Assembly: GCA_030018265.1 (NCBI GenBank)
Contig: JASEFX010000016.1
Coordinates: forward strand, 1 to 52,401
Length of the DNA stretch: 52,401 nt
Reading direction: 5' to 3'
Source of the DNA: Candidatus Saccharicenans sp.
GTDB taxonomy: Bacteria > Acidobacteriota > Aminicenantia > Aminicenantales > Saccharicenantaceae
Within the stretch, counting starts at the first letter, position 1. The number at the start of each line of letters is the position of its first letter. Below, piece by piece: positions 18,447-26,853 of this stretch. The translations under genes and the position numbers were made by a program. The notes under the pieces were generated by a model. The model did no database searches and was not told the DNA's origin. It saw nothing but the letters and a program-made list of their open reading frames with translations.

Positions 18447-18529
18447 AGAAAAAACAATTATTAGGGCTGCTGATCATCCTCAGCCTGATATTTATCTATC
18501 TGGTCATCAGAGCGAGCCTTGGACATTAA
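18443..18529 (+). CDS. 28-residue single-helix membrane peptide
   Basis: A TTG start overlaps the stop of the upstream gene and encodes 28 residues: MKKKQLL, a continuous hydrophobic helix of about 15 residues (GLLIILSLIFIYLVI), then RASLGH. GGAGA (18432-18436) sits six bases before the TTG. The frame ends 11 bases inside miaA, whose own TTG start (18519) has no good ribosome site, so translation of this peptide probably couples to miaA. The positive N-terminus and single helix look like a small membrane protein. Function unknown. Confidence 0.5.
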   Translation: MKKKQLLGLLIILSLIFIYLVIRASLGH

Positions 18530-19451
18530 AACAGGAAAAATTCTTATAATCGTCGGGCCGACAGCCGTCGGCAAGAGCGAAGTGGCTCTCTGGCTGGCGA
18601 AAGAATTCAGTGGAGAAATCATAAGCTGCGATTCGATGCAGGTTTATCGGGGATTCGACATCGGCACGGACAAGCCCGGGCCGGAAGCCAGGCAGGCCGT
18701 TCCCCATCATTTAATCGATATAATTGAGCCGACCGAACAATTCTCCGCGGCTGACTTTGCCCGGCTGGCGGCGGAAACTGCCGAACAGATTATCAGAAGT
18801 GGGAATCTGCCGATTGTCGCCGGCGGAACCGGTCTTTACCACAGGGCTCTGGTCGAAGGTCTTTTCCCCGGTCCCGGCCGCCAACCGGAGTTGAGAAAGA
18901 AGTTGCGGCAGGAAGCCGAAAAGGAAGGTCTTGATAAACTCTACCGCCGGCTGCAGCAGGTTGACCCTGATTACGCCAGCCGTATTTCCGCTACCGATAG
19001 TGTGAGAATCATCAGGGCGCTTGAAGTTTTTTTCCTGACCGGCATACCGCTATCCCGCCAATTTGAACGAACGAGCTCGCCTCTTCGTGAAAGAGGTTTG
19101 AATCCGGTCCAGATTGGGTTAAAATTAAAAAGGGAGGAGCTTTATAGAAGGATAGAAGCCCGGGTCGAGCGCATGTTCGCGTCCGGAATCGTGGAAGAGG
19201 CGAAAGCTCTGCTCCTGCGGGGTGTTCCGGAGAATGCCGCTCCTTTTAAGGGACTCGGTTACAGACAGGTTCTGCAGTATTTACGAGGGGAAATAACCCT
19301 GGAGCAGGCGATCGAGAAAACCAAGCTGGAAACCCGGCACTTCGCGAAGCGTCAGATGACCTGGTTCAAGAAATCTCCAGGCATAAACTGGTTTGACGCC
19401 GGCGATCGCGAAGGCATCAGGCGTTTTGTCGAAAATAACTTAAAAGGATGA
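18519..19451 (+). CDS. miaA: tRNA dimethylallyltransferase MiaA
   Basis: 310 residues. The P-loop [40 protein letters not shown] and the C-terminal RQMTWFKK motif are all present. MiaA adds dimethylallyl to A37 of tRNAs reading UNN codons. Translation begins at a TTG (18519): no ATG or GTG lies between the upstream sequence and the P-loop. hflX follows with a four-base overlap, as in many bacteria. Confidence 0.96.
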   Translation: MDIKTGKILIIVGPTAVGKSEVALWLAKEFSGEIISCDSMQVYRGFDIGTDKPGPEARQAVPHHLIDIIEPTEQFSAADFARLAAETAEQIIRSGNLPIVAGGTGLYHRALVEGLFPGPGRQPELRKKLRQEAEKEGLDKLYRRLQQVDPDYASRISATDSVRIIRALEVFFLTGIPLSRQFERTSSPLRERGLNPVQIGLKLKREELYRRIEARVERMFASGIVEEAKALLLRGVPENAAPFKGLGYRQVLQYLRGEITLEQAIEKTKLETRHFAKRQMTWFKKSPGINWFDAGDREGIRRFVENNLKG

Positions 19452-20719
19452 CGATGGAGAAAGCCATACTGGTAAATCTGGCCATCACCAGAAATGACAG
19501 AGAAGAAGCCGAAGAATCGATGGCAGAACTGACCGGACTGGCTGTATCGGCCGGGGCAACGGTGGTGGAGAAAGTCTTCCAGACAAGAAACAGCATTAAT
19601 CCAAGGTACTACATAGGCGAGGGCAAGGTTGAAGAGCTGGCTAATCTGTTAAAAAAGACCGGCGCCAACCTGGTTATTTTTGACGCGAATCTGACCCCGA
19701 CCCAGCAGAGAAACCTGGAAGAAGCTCTCGGGGTGAAGGTGGTCGACCGCACCCAGCTGATCCTCGACATCTTCGCCCAGAGAGCCAGGACCAACGAAGG
19801 AAAACTTCAGGTGGAACTGGCCCAGCTTACCTATCTTCTGCCGAGGCTGAAGGGACACGGCCAGGCTCTCTCCAGACTGGGCGGCGGCATCGGCACCCGT
19901 GGCCCTGGCGAAAAGAAACTGGAAGAAGACCGGCGCCGTATCACCGAAAGAATTACCAGAATCAAAAAGGAAATAGAAGCCCTCCAAAAGAGACGGGCCA
20001 GACAGAGAGAAGGACGGAGAAAATCGCCGGTGCCGACAGTTTCGCTCGTTGGCTACACTTCGGCCGGCAAATCTACACTTTTCAATTACCTCACCAGAGA
20101 AACCCGTTACACCTCTCCGCATTTGTTTGCTACACTGGACCCGACGGTCAGACGGGTAACCTTTTCCGACGGGCTGTATTTTTTCCTATCCGACACCGTC
20201 GGTTTTATCAGAAAGCTGCCGGTGGAATTGATCTCGGCCTTCCGCGCCACCCTGGAAGAAATCCGTGAGGCTGATTGCCTCCTGCATGTCATCGACATAA
20301 CTTCCACCGAAGCGCTGGAGCAGGCGGCCGCCGTCGAAGGGATTCTCGAGGACCTCGAAATCTCAGACCTTCCGGTGGTCAGGATATTTAACAAAATCGA
20401 CCTGTTGCCGGAAAAGGAAAAGGCAGAGCTTCTGGCTTTAAACCAGGAATCAGGCAGTTCTTCGATCTATCTGTCGGCGGTTACCGGAGAAGGAATTGAA
20501 AGCCTCAAGGGACGACTGCGCCGCCTGCTGTTCGGCAATTATGAAACTTTCAAAATTCGCATACCCCGGACCAGGGCGGAACTGGCCATGTCGCTTGCGC
20601 GTCAGGCAATCATCATCACCAGGACAGAAACTGATGAAGGCTGGGAATATCAGATAGCCACCGAGCGCAGCCGGGTAGTTCCCTACCTGCCTTATCTCGA
20701 AAAAGGAGAAGCCAGATGA
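19448..20719 (+). CDS. hflX: GTPase HflX
   Basis: A 423-residue protein with the HflX N-terminal domain ([14 protein letters not shown]), the Gly-rich linker [20 protein letters not shown], a coiled-coil stretch, and the G domain: G1 [10 protein letters not shown]3 [11 protein letters not shown]4 NKID. HflX is a ribosome-binding GTPase that splits stalled or hibernating 70S ribosomes. The first ATG overlaps the miaA stop (ATGA). An alternative ATG six bases later (19454) has AAAAGGA at better spacing. The next gene overlaps by four bases. Confidence 0.95.
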   Translation: MTMEKAILVNLAITRNDREEAEESMAELTGLAVSAGATVVEKVFQTRNSINPRYYIGEGKVEELANLLKKTGANLVIFDANLTPTQQRNLEEALGVKVVDRTQLILDIFAQRARTNEGKLQVELAQLTYLLPRLKGHGQALSRLGGGIGTRGPGEKKLEEDRRRITERITRIKKEIEALQKRRARQREGRRKSPVPTVSLVGYTSAGKSTLFNYLTRETRYTSPHLFATLDPTVRRVTFSDGLYFFLSDTVGFIRKLPVELISAFRATLEEIREADCLLHVIDITSTEALEQAAAVEGILEDLEISDLPVVRIFNKIDLLPEKEKAELLALNQESGSSSIYLSAVTGEGIESLKGRLRRLLFGNYETFKIRIPRTRAELAMSLARQAIIITRTETDEGWEYQIATERSRVVPYLPYLEKGEAR

Positions 20720-22059
20720 AGGAGAAAAAAATCATCGCCGTGCTGGCGCTGAGCGGATTGATTTTTCTTCTCGATTCCTGCGCCACCCTGCCGCTGAAAA
20801 AGGAATACGAACCGCCGGCCTTTCATCTGGAAAATCCTCAACCGCTCGTTCTGGCCGAATTGAGCCTGAAAGAGCGACTGGCTTTTGAAGAAGGCTGGAA
20901 AAACCTGAAAGAAGGCAACATCGACAGAGCCAGGAGGGAGTTCGCTCAGCTCGGCCGGGAAAACGCTCTTTTCAACCTCGGAGAAGGCTATTGCCGGCTG
21001 TACGAACAGCATTTAGCTGAGGCTGAAGCTTTTTTTCTGAAGGCACTGGAACTCAACCCTGAATTGCTTTCAGGCCGGGCTGGCCTGGCCATCGTCTATG
21101 AGAAGCTCAATCAGCCGGAGAAAGAATTTTTGCAGTTGCGGGAAATTCTGAAAAAAGTCCCGGACCACTCCTGGGCAAAGTCCAGATACGAAGAGCTCCG
21201 TGTCAGTCTGACTGAAGACCAGCTCCGGGAAGCCAGAAGCTGGTTGAGTCAGAATCGCCCGGAAAAAGCCAGGGAAGCTTTTCTCAAGGCTCTCTTCTAT
21301 TCTCCGGACCATCAGGAAGCCCATCTCCAGTTAGCCAGAATATATCGGACTGAAAAAAAATATTCTCAGGCGCTCATCCATTATCAGGCTCTTTACAACC
21401 TGCAGCCAAAAAACAAACAGCTTCTGACTGAATATGCAGAAATGCTGGAAGCGGCGGATGAGCTGAGCAGGAGTCTGGAAATATATGAGAGGATCAAAGA
21501 ACTGGAACCCGGAAACAAAAAGATTCAGGAAAAGATTGAACAATTAAAGAACACTCTCGGTGTAATCGAACTTCCGAACCGGTTTAACGAAATCCCGAAT
21601 TCCCAGGCCATCACCCGGGAGGAACTGGCTGCCATCCTGGCTATAAAATTCAACCAGTTCCTGCCGCAGATAACAACTCCGCCGATCATAGTGGATATCG
21701 GAACCAGCTGGGCGGCAAAATTTATCCTGAGAGTGGTGGCCGCCGAACTGATGGATAAATATGACAATCATACTTTTGAACCGACCAGGAAGGTAACCAG
21801 AGCGGAAGTGGCTGACGCTTACAACCGTCTGATCAATTATCTTAAAAGCAGAGGAAAAAAGCTCGTGCCGTTGATTCCTCCTGAGAAAATCCAGATTAAC
21901 GACCTGCCGGCTGATCATTACTATTACCAGCCAGCGGTGAATATGATTTCATACCAGCTGATGGAACTGGCACCCCCGAGGCGCTTCAATCCGGATCTGT
22001 CTGTTTCAGGAATTGAGGCTTTGAGAATGGCTGACATTCTGTTAAACTTCTTAAAATAG
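20716..22059 (+). CDS. TPR lipoprotein with SLH-like C-terminal region
   Basis: A 447-residue protein with a lipoprotein signal ([12 protein letters not shown], lipobox Cys). The N-terminal two thirds contains several TPR-type repeats, for example [43 protein letters not shown]. The C-terminal third (about 290-447) looks like S-layer-homology modules: [23 protein letters not shown] and a final [18 protein letters not shown] modules normally bind cell-wall polymers, and TPRs bind proteins, so a periplasmic scaffold is a reasonable guess. It overlaps hflX by four bases and precedes pgsA by 17 bases. Confidence 0.75.
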   Translation: MKEKKIIAVLALSGLIFLLDSCATLPLKKEYEPPAFHLENPQPLVLAELSLKERLAFEEGWKNLKEGNIDRARREFAQLGRENALFNLGEGYCRLYEQHLAEAEAFFLKALELNPELLSGRAGLAIVYEKLNQPEKEFLQLREILKKVPDHSWAKSRYEELRVSLTEDQLREARSWLSQNRPEKAREAFLKALFYSPDHQEAHLQLARIYRTEKKYSQALIHYQALYNLQPKNKQLLTEYAEMLEAADELSRSLEIYERIKELEPGNKKIQEKIEQLKNTLGVIELPNRFNEIPNSQAITREELAAILAIKFNQFLPQITTPPIIVDIGTSWAAKFILRVVAAELMDKYDNHTFEPTRKVTRAEVADAYNRLINYLKSRGKKLVPLIPPEKIQINDLPADHYYYQPAVNMISYQLMELAPPRRFNPDLSVSGIEALRMADILLNFLK

Positions 22060-22076
22060 TGAGGAAATGGTGACAG

Positions 22077-22667
22077 ATGAACCGGACTGCCGATAACACC
22101 TCCAGGTTGAAATCGACCTTTGGCACCATTCCCAACTATCTGACGCTGCTGAGGATTGCTCTGGTCCCGGTATTTGTGTTTCTGCTTCTAAAAAACAGGC
22201 AGGCGGAAGCCTTTTTCGTCTTTCTGGCGGCCGGGCTGACAGATGTTCTGGACGGGCTGGCGGCGCGACTCTGGCATCAACAGTCGGTGGCCGGACTCTG
22301 GCTGGACCCGATCGCTGATAAATTGTTGATATTCAGCAGTTTCTTTCTCTTGAGTTTTTCCGATTTTGCCTATCCGAACACCATTCCCTGGAGGGTTTTC
22401 CGGGTGGTTCTTGGCCGGGACCTGTTGATAACAATCGGAGCAGTAGTTCTATATTTTCTGAAGATAAAGCAGAATTTTCCTCCAACCATGCTCGGAAAGA
22501 CCAGCACCGTATGCCAGGTGGTTACGGTGCTGGCAGTGCTCTTCTTCAATTTTCTGCAGAAACAGACCAACCTTCTCAGCTGGCTTTACGACCTTACGAT
22601 ACTGGCAACGGTGCTTTCCGGACTCCAGTACATTCAGGTCGGAATTTCAGCTCTCAGAAGAAAATAA
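22077..22667 (+). CDS. pgsA: CDP-diacylglycerol-glycerol-3-phosphate 3-phosphatidyltransferase
   Basis: A 196-residue membrane protein with the complete CDP-alcohol phosphatidyltransferase motif D-x2-D-G-x2-A-R-x8-G-x3-D-x3-D (DVLDGLAARLWHQQSVAG, then LWLDPIAD). The N-terminal segment TIPNYLTLLRIALVPVF is the usual PgsA opening. It makes phosphatidylglycerol-phosphate at the inner membrane. It is the last gene of the miaA-hflX run. Its 3' end overlaps the opposing glycosyltransferase gene by 21 bases. Confidence 0.92.
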   Translation: MNRTADNTSRLKSTFGTIPNYLTLLRIALVPVFVFLLLKNRQAEAFFVFLAAGLTDVLDGLAARLWHQQSVAGLWLDPIADKLLIFSSFFLLSFSDFAYPNTIPWRVFRVVLGRDLLITIGAVVLYFLKIKQNFPPTMLGKTSTVCQVVTVLAVLFFNFLQKQTNLLSWLYDLTILATVLSGLQYIQVGISALRRK

Positions 22668-23858
22668 GATACCGGAAATTACTCTCTCAAACTTTTCTTT
22701 CCAGTGAGAAAGGCTGTAATTATTCAGTATATGCTCCCGGGCTGAGCTGCCTGTTTCTCGAATCTTCTCTGGATTCCGGATGAGCATCTTCATCGAATCA
22801 GCCAGAGCAGCATAATCGCCTGGCTCAAACACAAAACCTGTGGTACCGGGCAATACCATTTCCGAAGAAGCTCCCTTTTCCACTACCACCGGTACCTCAG
22901 CCAGGCCGGCCTCAAGCACGATCCGGCTGAGCGGGTCAAAACCGGGAAAAATGACCACCGTCAGGAACTCTTTCCAGTTAGCGGACAACCAATCCCAGGC
23001 GGCAAATTCCAGCAGAAATTTAAGGCCGGAAACTTCGCGCGAGACCCTTTTCTGAAGATTCTCCTGCTTCTCAGATGAAAGCCCGGGGAAAACCAGAAAA
23101 ACCCGCCTGACCTGCGCTGAATTTCCTTCCTGACCTTCAAGCACTCCGTTGACTACTTTCAGAGCTTCCCGCACCCTTTTAAGGTCCGGTCCGCTGAACA
23201 CCAGCGCCAGAGCCGTCCGCTGCAATCCGCTGTTCGGTTCAACCAGCTGACCATAAAATTTAGCAGGGTCTACAGCCGGAGGCAGTACTTCCGCTTTTTC
23301 CCTGGTCCTTTTGCGGCGAAACATTTCTGCCGCCAGAGATGACTCGAGCAAAATCTTCACCGAAAGGTCGTTGGCCAGCCGGCTGGCCAGCCACCTTCCC
23401 CAGAAAAAATTCAGCCAGTTTGAACGGCTCGAGAGAACTTCCCTTATAACCCAGAGATGCCGGACTCCTTCCTGGCGGGCAGCCAGGGCTCCGGTCCAGT
23501 TGACGAACGACAGACTCACCACCAGCACCGCCCTCTTTTCTCTTATGACTGAAGAAATTTTCACAAAACTGTTCAGGTTGTAAACCCAGGCGATCGGTTG
23601 TTTCCAGAGATTCCTGAATTCTGTGAGATAATCAAGGCTTTTAATTATCCGGCAGCTCAAACCAGAAGCTAGAGCGTTATCCGCCAGACGCCCCGACGAA
23701 GGGAAAATCAGAGTGGCTGAAAAGGACTTTTTTTCCGGAGAGCTGAGATAATCAAGAAACTGACATTCTCCGCTGCCGTATTCTCCTGAACCAGCCACAA
23801 ACAGAACTTCGGGATTATTCTGAAAATCCAATCTGCCCTCCGATGATGGATTGAGCAT
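22647..23858 (-). CDS. Glycosyltransferase, GT4-like
   Basis: 403 residues with two Rossmann-type halves. The C-terminal half has VVIFPGFDPLSRIVLEAGLA, PVVVEKGASSEMV and GFVFEPGDYAALADSM, the nucleotide-sugar-binding region of GT-B, GT4-like enzymes. The N-terminal half is divergent. GT4 enzymes transfer sugars onto lipids, LPS or exopolysaccharides; donor and acceptor cannot be read. It is transcribed alone from a promoter at 23880-23907 and converges with pgsA. The start has no clear Shine-Dalgarno. Confidence 0.8.
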   Translation of the reverse strand: MLNPSSEGRLDFQNNPEVLFVAGSGEYGSGECQFLDYLSSPEKKSFSATLIFPSSGRLADNALASGLSCRIIKSLDYLTEFRNLWKQPIAWVYNLNSFVKISSVIREKRAVLVVSLSFVNWTGALAARQEGVRHLWVIREVLSSRSNWLNFFWGRWLASRLANDLSVKILLESSLAAEMFRRKRTREKAEVLPPAVDPAKFYGQLVEPNSGLQRTALALVFSGPDLKRVREALKVVNGVLEGQEGNSAQVRRVFLVFPGLSSEKQENLQKRVSREVSGLKFLLEFAAWDWLSANWKEFLTVVIFPGFDPLSRIVLEAGLAEVPVVVEKGASSEMVLPGTTGFVFEPGDYAALADSMKMLIRNPEKIRETGSSAREHILNNYSLSHWKEKFERVISGILFSSES

Positions 23859-23879
23859 GAATGAAAAGTTTTTATCTTT

Positions 23880-23907
23880 ATTTTATCCGTCATGTGTTTT
23901 AATTCAA
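23880..23907 (-). promoter_or_regulatory. Promoter TTGAAT-16-TAAAAT for the glycosyltransferase
   Basis: Minus-strand -35 TTGAAT (23902-23907) and -10 TAAAAT (23880-23885), 16-base spacer, 21 bases upstream of the ATG. Confidence 0.45.
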
Positions 23908-24057
23908 GTCAAACCATTTCCTGCCAGTCCATCTTCGTCTGACTTTTTCCTCACCTCAGCCCTCACCTGGATTTCCTGTTTTTGAGACAATGGAAAATAA
24001 AAGAACCATCAAGTAAGACAGCTTTTGAACCTGAAAAAAAACAGGAATAAATCGTAA

Positions 24058-24091
24058 CCAGACATTTCCATCTGGCTGAAAACATGTCTGG
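24058..24091. repeat. Inverted repeat in the divergent control region of glycosyltransferase and M20 peptidase
   Basis: CCAGACAT (24058-24065) and ATGTCTGG (24084-24091) are exact complements around an 18-base centre. The repeat ends 19 bases upstream of the -35 of the peptidase promoter. It may be an operator; no T-run follows. The rest of the 309-base gap (23859-24167) shows only the two divergent promoters. Confidence 0.35.
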
Positions 24092-24110
24092 CCGGGCTGG
24101 AAGTTTTGTC

Positions 24111-24140
24111 TTGAACAAAAGTCAGCAGTGATGTTATCAT
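24111..24140 (+). promoter_or_regulatory. Promoter TTGAAC-18-TATCAT for the M20 peptidase
   Basis: TTGAAC (24111-24116), 18-base spacer, TATCAT (24135-24140). The short leader ends in GAAGGAG before the ATG at 24168. Confidence 0.5.
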
Positions 24141-24167
24141 CAGACTAAACAAAAGAAGGAGTAATCA

Positions 24168-25406
24168 ATGCCTGATAAAAAGAATTTTAACCGTCTGGCA
24201 AAAAGGATTGAAAGCTTTCGCCAGGAAATGGTTGACCTTCAGGTCAAACTCTGCGCCATTCCGGCCATCTCTCCCGCCAGCGGAGGCGAGGGAGAGGCCA
24301 GAAAAGCCGAATTTCTCGAATCTTACCTGCGGCAGTGCGGGTTCAACGAGATTATGGTGGTCAAAGCTCCTGATGAAGAGGCACCCTCCGGTTATCGGCC
24401 GAACATCCTGGCTTTCCTTCGAGGCCGCAATTCCAGCAAGACCATCTGGGTTATGACCCATATGGATGTGGTGCCCGCCGGCGACCTTTCGCAGTGGCGG
24501 GGCGACCCGTTCAAAGCCTGGGTGGAGAAAGGCCGCATCTACGGCCGTGGTGTCGAGGATAATCAGCAGGACATGGTAGCTTCCATTTTCGCGGCCAGAG
24601 CTCTGATGGCGGAAAACCTGAAACCCACCTTCGATGTCGGTCTGGCGCTGGTGGCTGATGAGGAAACCGGCAGCAAAAAAGGGATAGAATATGTCCTGAA
24701 CAACACTGAAGTCTTCCGGCCGGATGACCTGATTATTGTGCCGGACGCCGGCAATCCGAACGGAACGATGATCGAAGTGGCGGAAAAATCAATTCTCTGG
24801 CTTAAAATCAGGACACTGGGACGACAGACTCACGGCTCCACTCCGGAAAAAGGAATCAACAGCTTCAAAGCAGCCAGCTTCCTGATAACTGAACTCAATA
24901 ATCTTTACAAAATCTTCAACAGAAAAGACCGCCTGTTCAACCCGCCTGTTTCCACCTTTGAGCCCACGAAAAAAGAAGCCAACGTGCCCAACATCAACAC
25001 GATTCCGGGAGAGGATGTTTTTTACATGGATTGCCGCATCCTTCCGAATTACAGCGTGGAGGAAGTGCTGAAAACCATCGAAAAAATAGCCCGAAAGATA
25101 GAAAAGAAGTTCAGAGTTAAGGTCGAGACTGAAATCGTGCAGAAAGCGTCGGCCGCGCCTCCGACTTCACCCAGAGCTCCTGTGGTTCAGGCACTAAAGA
25201 AAGCCATCCGGGAAGTCTACCGGAAAGAAGCTCGGGCTATGGGCATCGGCGGCGGAACGGTAGCGGCCATCTTCCGCCGGGCAGGTTTTCAGGCTGCCTG
25301 CTGGTCGAGACTCGATGAAACTGCTCACATGCCCAACGAATACTGCATAATAGACAATATGGTTGGCGACGCCAAAGTTTTTGCTCATATTTTCACTCAG
25401 GAGTGA
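24168..25406 (+). CDS. M20-family metallopeptidase (ArgE/DapE/dipeptidase-like)
   Basis: A 412-residue cytoplasmic di-zinc hydrolase. Metal and catalytic residues are all in place: MTHMDVVP, GRGVEDNQQD, VADEETGS, VPDAGNPNG and the C-terminal DETAHMPNEY. The dimerisation insertion contains TLGRQTHGSTPEKGINS. Members cleave dipeptides or deacylate amino acids (ArgE, DapE, carnosinase-like). The subclass is unclear; the TVAAIFRRAG segment and length fit a succinyl-diaminopimelate-desuccinylase-like archaeal or bacterial branch. cutA begins six bases after its stop. Confidence 0.9.
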   Translation: MPDKKNFNRLAKRIESFRQEMVDLQVKLCAIPAISPASGGEGEARKAEFLESYLRQCGFNEIMVVKAPDEEAPSGYRPNILAFLRGRNSSKTIWVMTHMDVVPAGDLSQWRGDPFKAWVEKGRIYGRGVEDNQQDMVASIFAARALMAENLKPTFDVGLALVADEETGSKKGIEYVLNNTEVFRPDDLIIVPDAGNPNGTMIEVAEKSILWLKIRTLGRQTHGSTPEKGINSFKAASFLITELNNLYKIFNRKDRLFNPPVSTFEPTKKEANVPNINTIPGEDVFYMDCRILPNYSVEEVLKTIEKIARKIEKKFRVKVETEIVQKASAAPPTSPRAPVVQALKKAIREVYRKEARAMGIGGGTVAAIFRRAGFQAACWSRLDETAHMPNEYCIIDNMVGDAKVFAHIFTQE

Positions 25407-25412
25407 GCTTAA

Positions 25413-25742
25413 ATGGCAGAAAACAGCGATGAACTGATCCTGGTTATAACAACCTTTCCTGAGGCCGAAAAAGCTAAGGAAGCCGCCCGCCATCTCGTCG
25501 AGCAAAAACTGGCCGCCTGCTGCACTCTGCTACCGGGAACTTCGGTCTACAGCTGGCAGCAAAAATTGTGCGAGGACAGTGAAACCATCATCCTGATAAA
25601 GACCCGCCGTGAGCTCTATGCCAGTCTCGAGAAAAAACTTAAAGAAATCCACCCGTATGAAGTGCCGGAAATCATCGCGCTGCCGGTAGTGGCTGTGAGC
25701 CAGAGCTACTCAGACTGGGTTAAGGAAGTAACGGCAAGCTGA
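25413..25742 (+). CDS. cutA: Divalent-cation tolerance protein CutA
   Basis: A 109-residue protein of normal CutA length. It shows ITTFPEAEKAKEAARHLVEQ, AACCTLLPGTSVYSWQQKL and HPYEVPEIIALPV. CutA forms a trimeric, ferredoxin-like, PII-related fold; the copper-tolerance role in E. coli is disputed, so the name describes the family only. It has CAGGAG upstream and forms an operon with the peptidase. Its last 37 bases overlap the end of the opposing deacetylase gene. Confidence 0.93.
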   Translation: MAENSDELILVITTFPEAEKAKEAARHLVEQKLAACCTLLPGTSVYSWQQKLCEDSETIILIKTRRELYASLEKKLKEIHPYEVPEIIALPVVAVSQSYSDWVKEVTAS

Positions 25743-26692
25743 GTTTTTTTCCAGGCTCTGATCGCTTCTCTTATGGTGTTCAGATGGATGTTTACCGTCT
25801 CCTCAATCTCTGCCGCGTAACCGCCTCCCAGCACCACCGCCACGGGGATGCCGAGTTTTCTGGCGCCTTCGATTACAATCCTGTCCCTTTTCTTGAGCGC
25901 AGCCGCTGAAACATCAAGGCCGCTGAGCATGTCCCGACGGTAAGGGTCGGCTCCGGCAATATAAACCACCAGGTCCGGTCGGAATTCCTCATAAAGGCGG
26001 GGGAAGTAAGAGAGAAGAGGCTGGAGATAGGCAAGGTCAGCATCTCCCGACCACAGGCCAACATCAACGTTGCTCGGGGGTTTTTCTGACGGGTATATAT
26101 CCATTTGATGAATGGAAAAGGTAAAAACATAATCCTTTCTGGCAAATATATAAGCCGTTCCGTTGCCCTGGTGAAGGTCACAATCGACCACCATCGCCCT
26201 TTCGATTTTTCCCTCTTGTTTGGCTTTCTCTATGGCCACGGCCACATCGTTAAACAAACAGAAACCTTCTCCGTGATCCGGAAAAGCGTGATGGAATCCC
26301 CCTCCAAGATGAACAGCCAGACCTATTCTTAAAGCCTCCTCTACGGTCTGGATCGTTCCTCCGGTCATCAGCATAAAAAAACGGAGAACAGCCGGCGAAA
26401 ATGGCAATTCCAGCGCCTGCAACTCAAGGGAAGACAGATTTCCGCTCATCGCCTTCCTGACATATTTAGGAGTGTGGACTAGCAACAGGTCCTTTTCGCT
26501 GACCGGCTTAGCTTCGATGAAATCTCCTCGCCCGGCCCCCAGCGCTATGACTCCTTCATAAAGAAGGCGATATTTCCTGACAGGGAAAACATGCGGGCCT
26601 ATATCCATCATCCAGTATTCGTTGCTGTAAACGAATTTGAACGGAAGCTTCCACCCGAGAAGCGAAAGGATTGAATCTACCAGAGCAGCCAT
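25706..26692 (-). CDS. Histone-deacetylase-superfamily protein (AcuC-like)
   Basis: A 328-residue protein with the zinc-deacetylase motifs intact: GGGFHHAFPDHGEGFCLFND (active-site His pair), VVDCDLHQGNGTA (zinc Asp/His), AGADPYRRD (third metal ligand) and VVLGGGY (catalytic Tyr). Bacterial members act on acetyl-lysine of enzymes such as acetyl-CoA synthetase, on acetylpolyamines, or on unknown amides. The substrate is not clear from context. The start has no Shine-Dalgarno, and TATTTT (26701-26706) lies eight bases upstream, so a leaderless mRNA is possible. It converges with cutA with a 37-base overlap. Confidence 0.9.
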   Translation of the reverse strand: MAALVDSILSLLGWKLPFKFVYSNEYWMMDIGPHVFPVRKYRLLYEGVIALGAGRGDFIEAKPVSEKDLLLVHTPKYVRKAMSGNLSSLELQALELPFSPAVLRFFMLMTGGTIQTVEEALRIGLAVHLGGGFHHAFPDHGEGFCLFNDVAVAIEKAKQEGKIERAMVVDCDLHQGNGTAYIFARKDYVFTFSIHQMDIYPSEKPPSNVDVGLWSGDADLAYLQPLLSYFPRLYEEFRPDLVVYIAGADPYRRDMLSGLDVSAAALKKRDRIVIEGARKLGIPVAVVLGGGYAAEIEETVNIHLNTIREAIRAWKKTQLAVTSLTQSE

Positions 26693-26798
26693 TATTACTT
26701 AAAATAACAAAAAATCGCTTTTCTTAAAAGAAAATAAAATAAATAATCGCCCGTGCCCGGTCATGATCAATCCTTTTGTTTCTTGCTTTCATCCAGAA

Positions 26799-26836
26799 CA
26801 AAAAGAAAGCCCCGGACGTTTTTCAGTCCGGGGCTT
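26799..26836 (-). terminator. Rho-independent terminator of ppdK
   Basis: An 11-bp perfect stem (26807-26817 with 26826-26836; AAGCCCCGGAC / GTCCGGGGCTT), an 8-base loop, and a T-rich tail (TCTTTTTG) on the minus strand, 18 bases after the ppdK stop codon. Confidence 0.9.
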
Positions 26837-26853
26837 AAGCTTCAGTCTGACCT

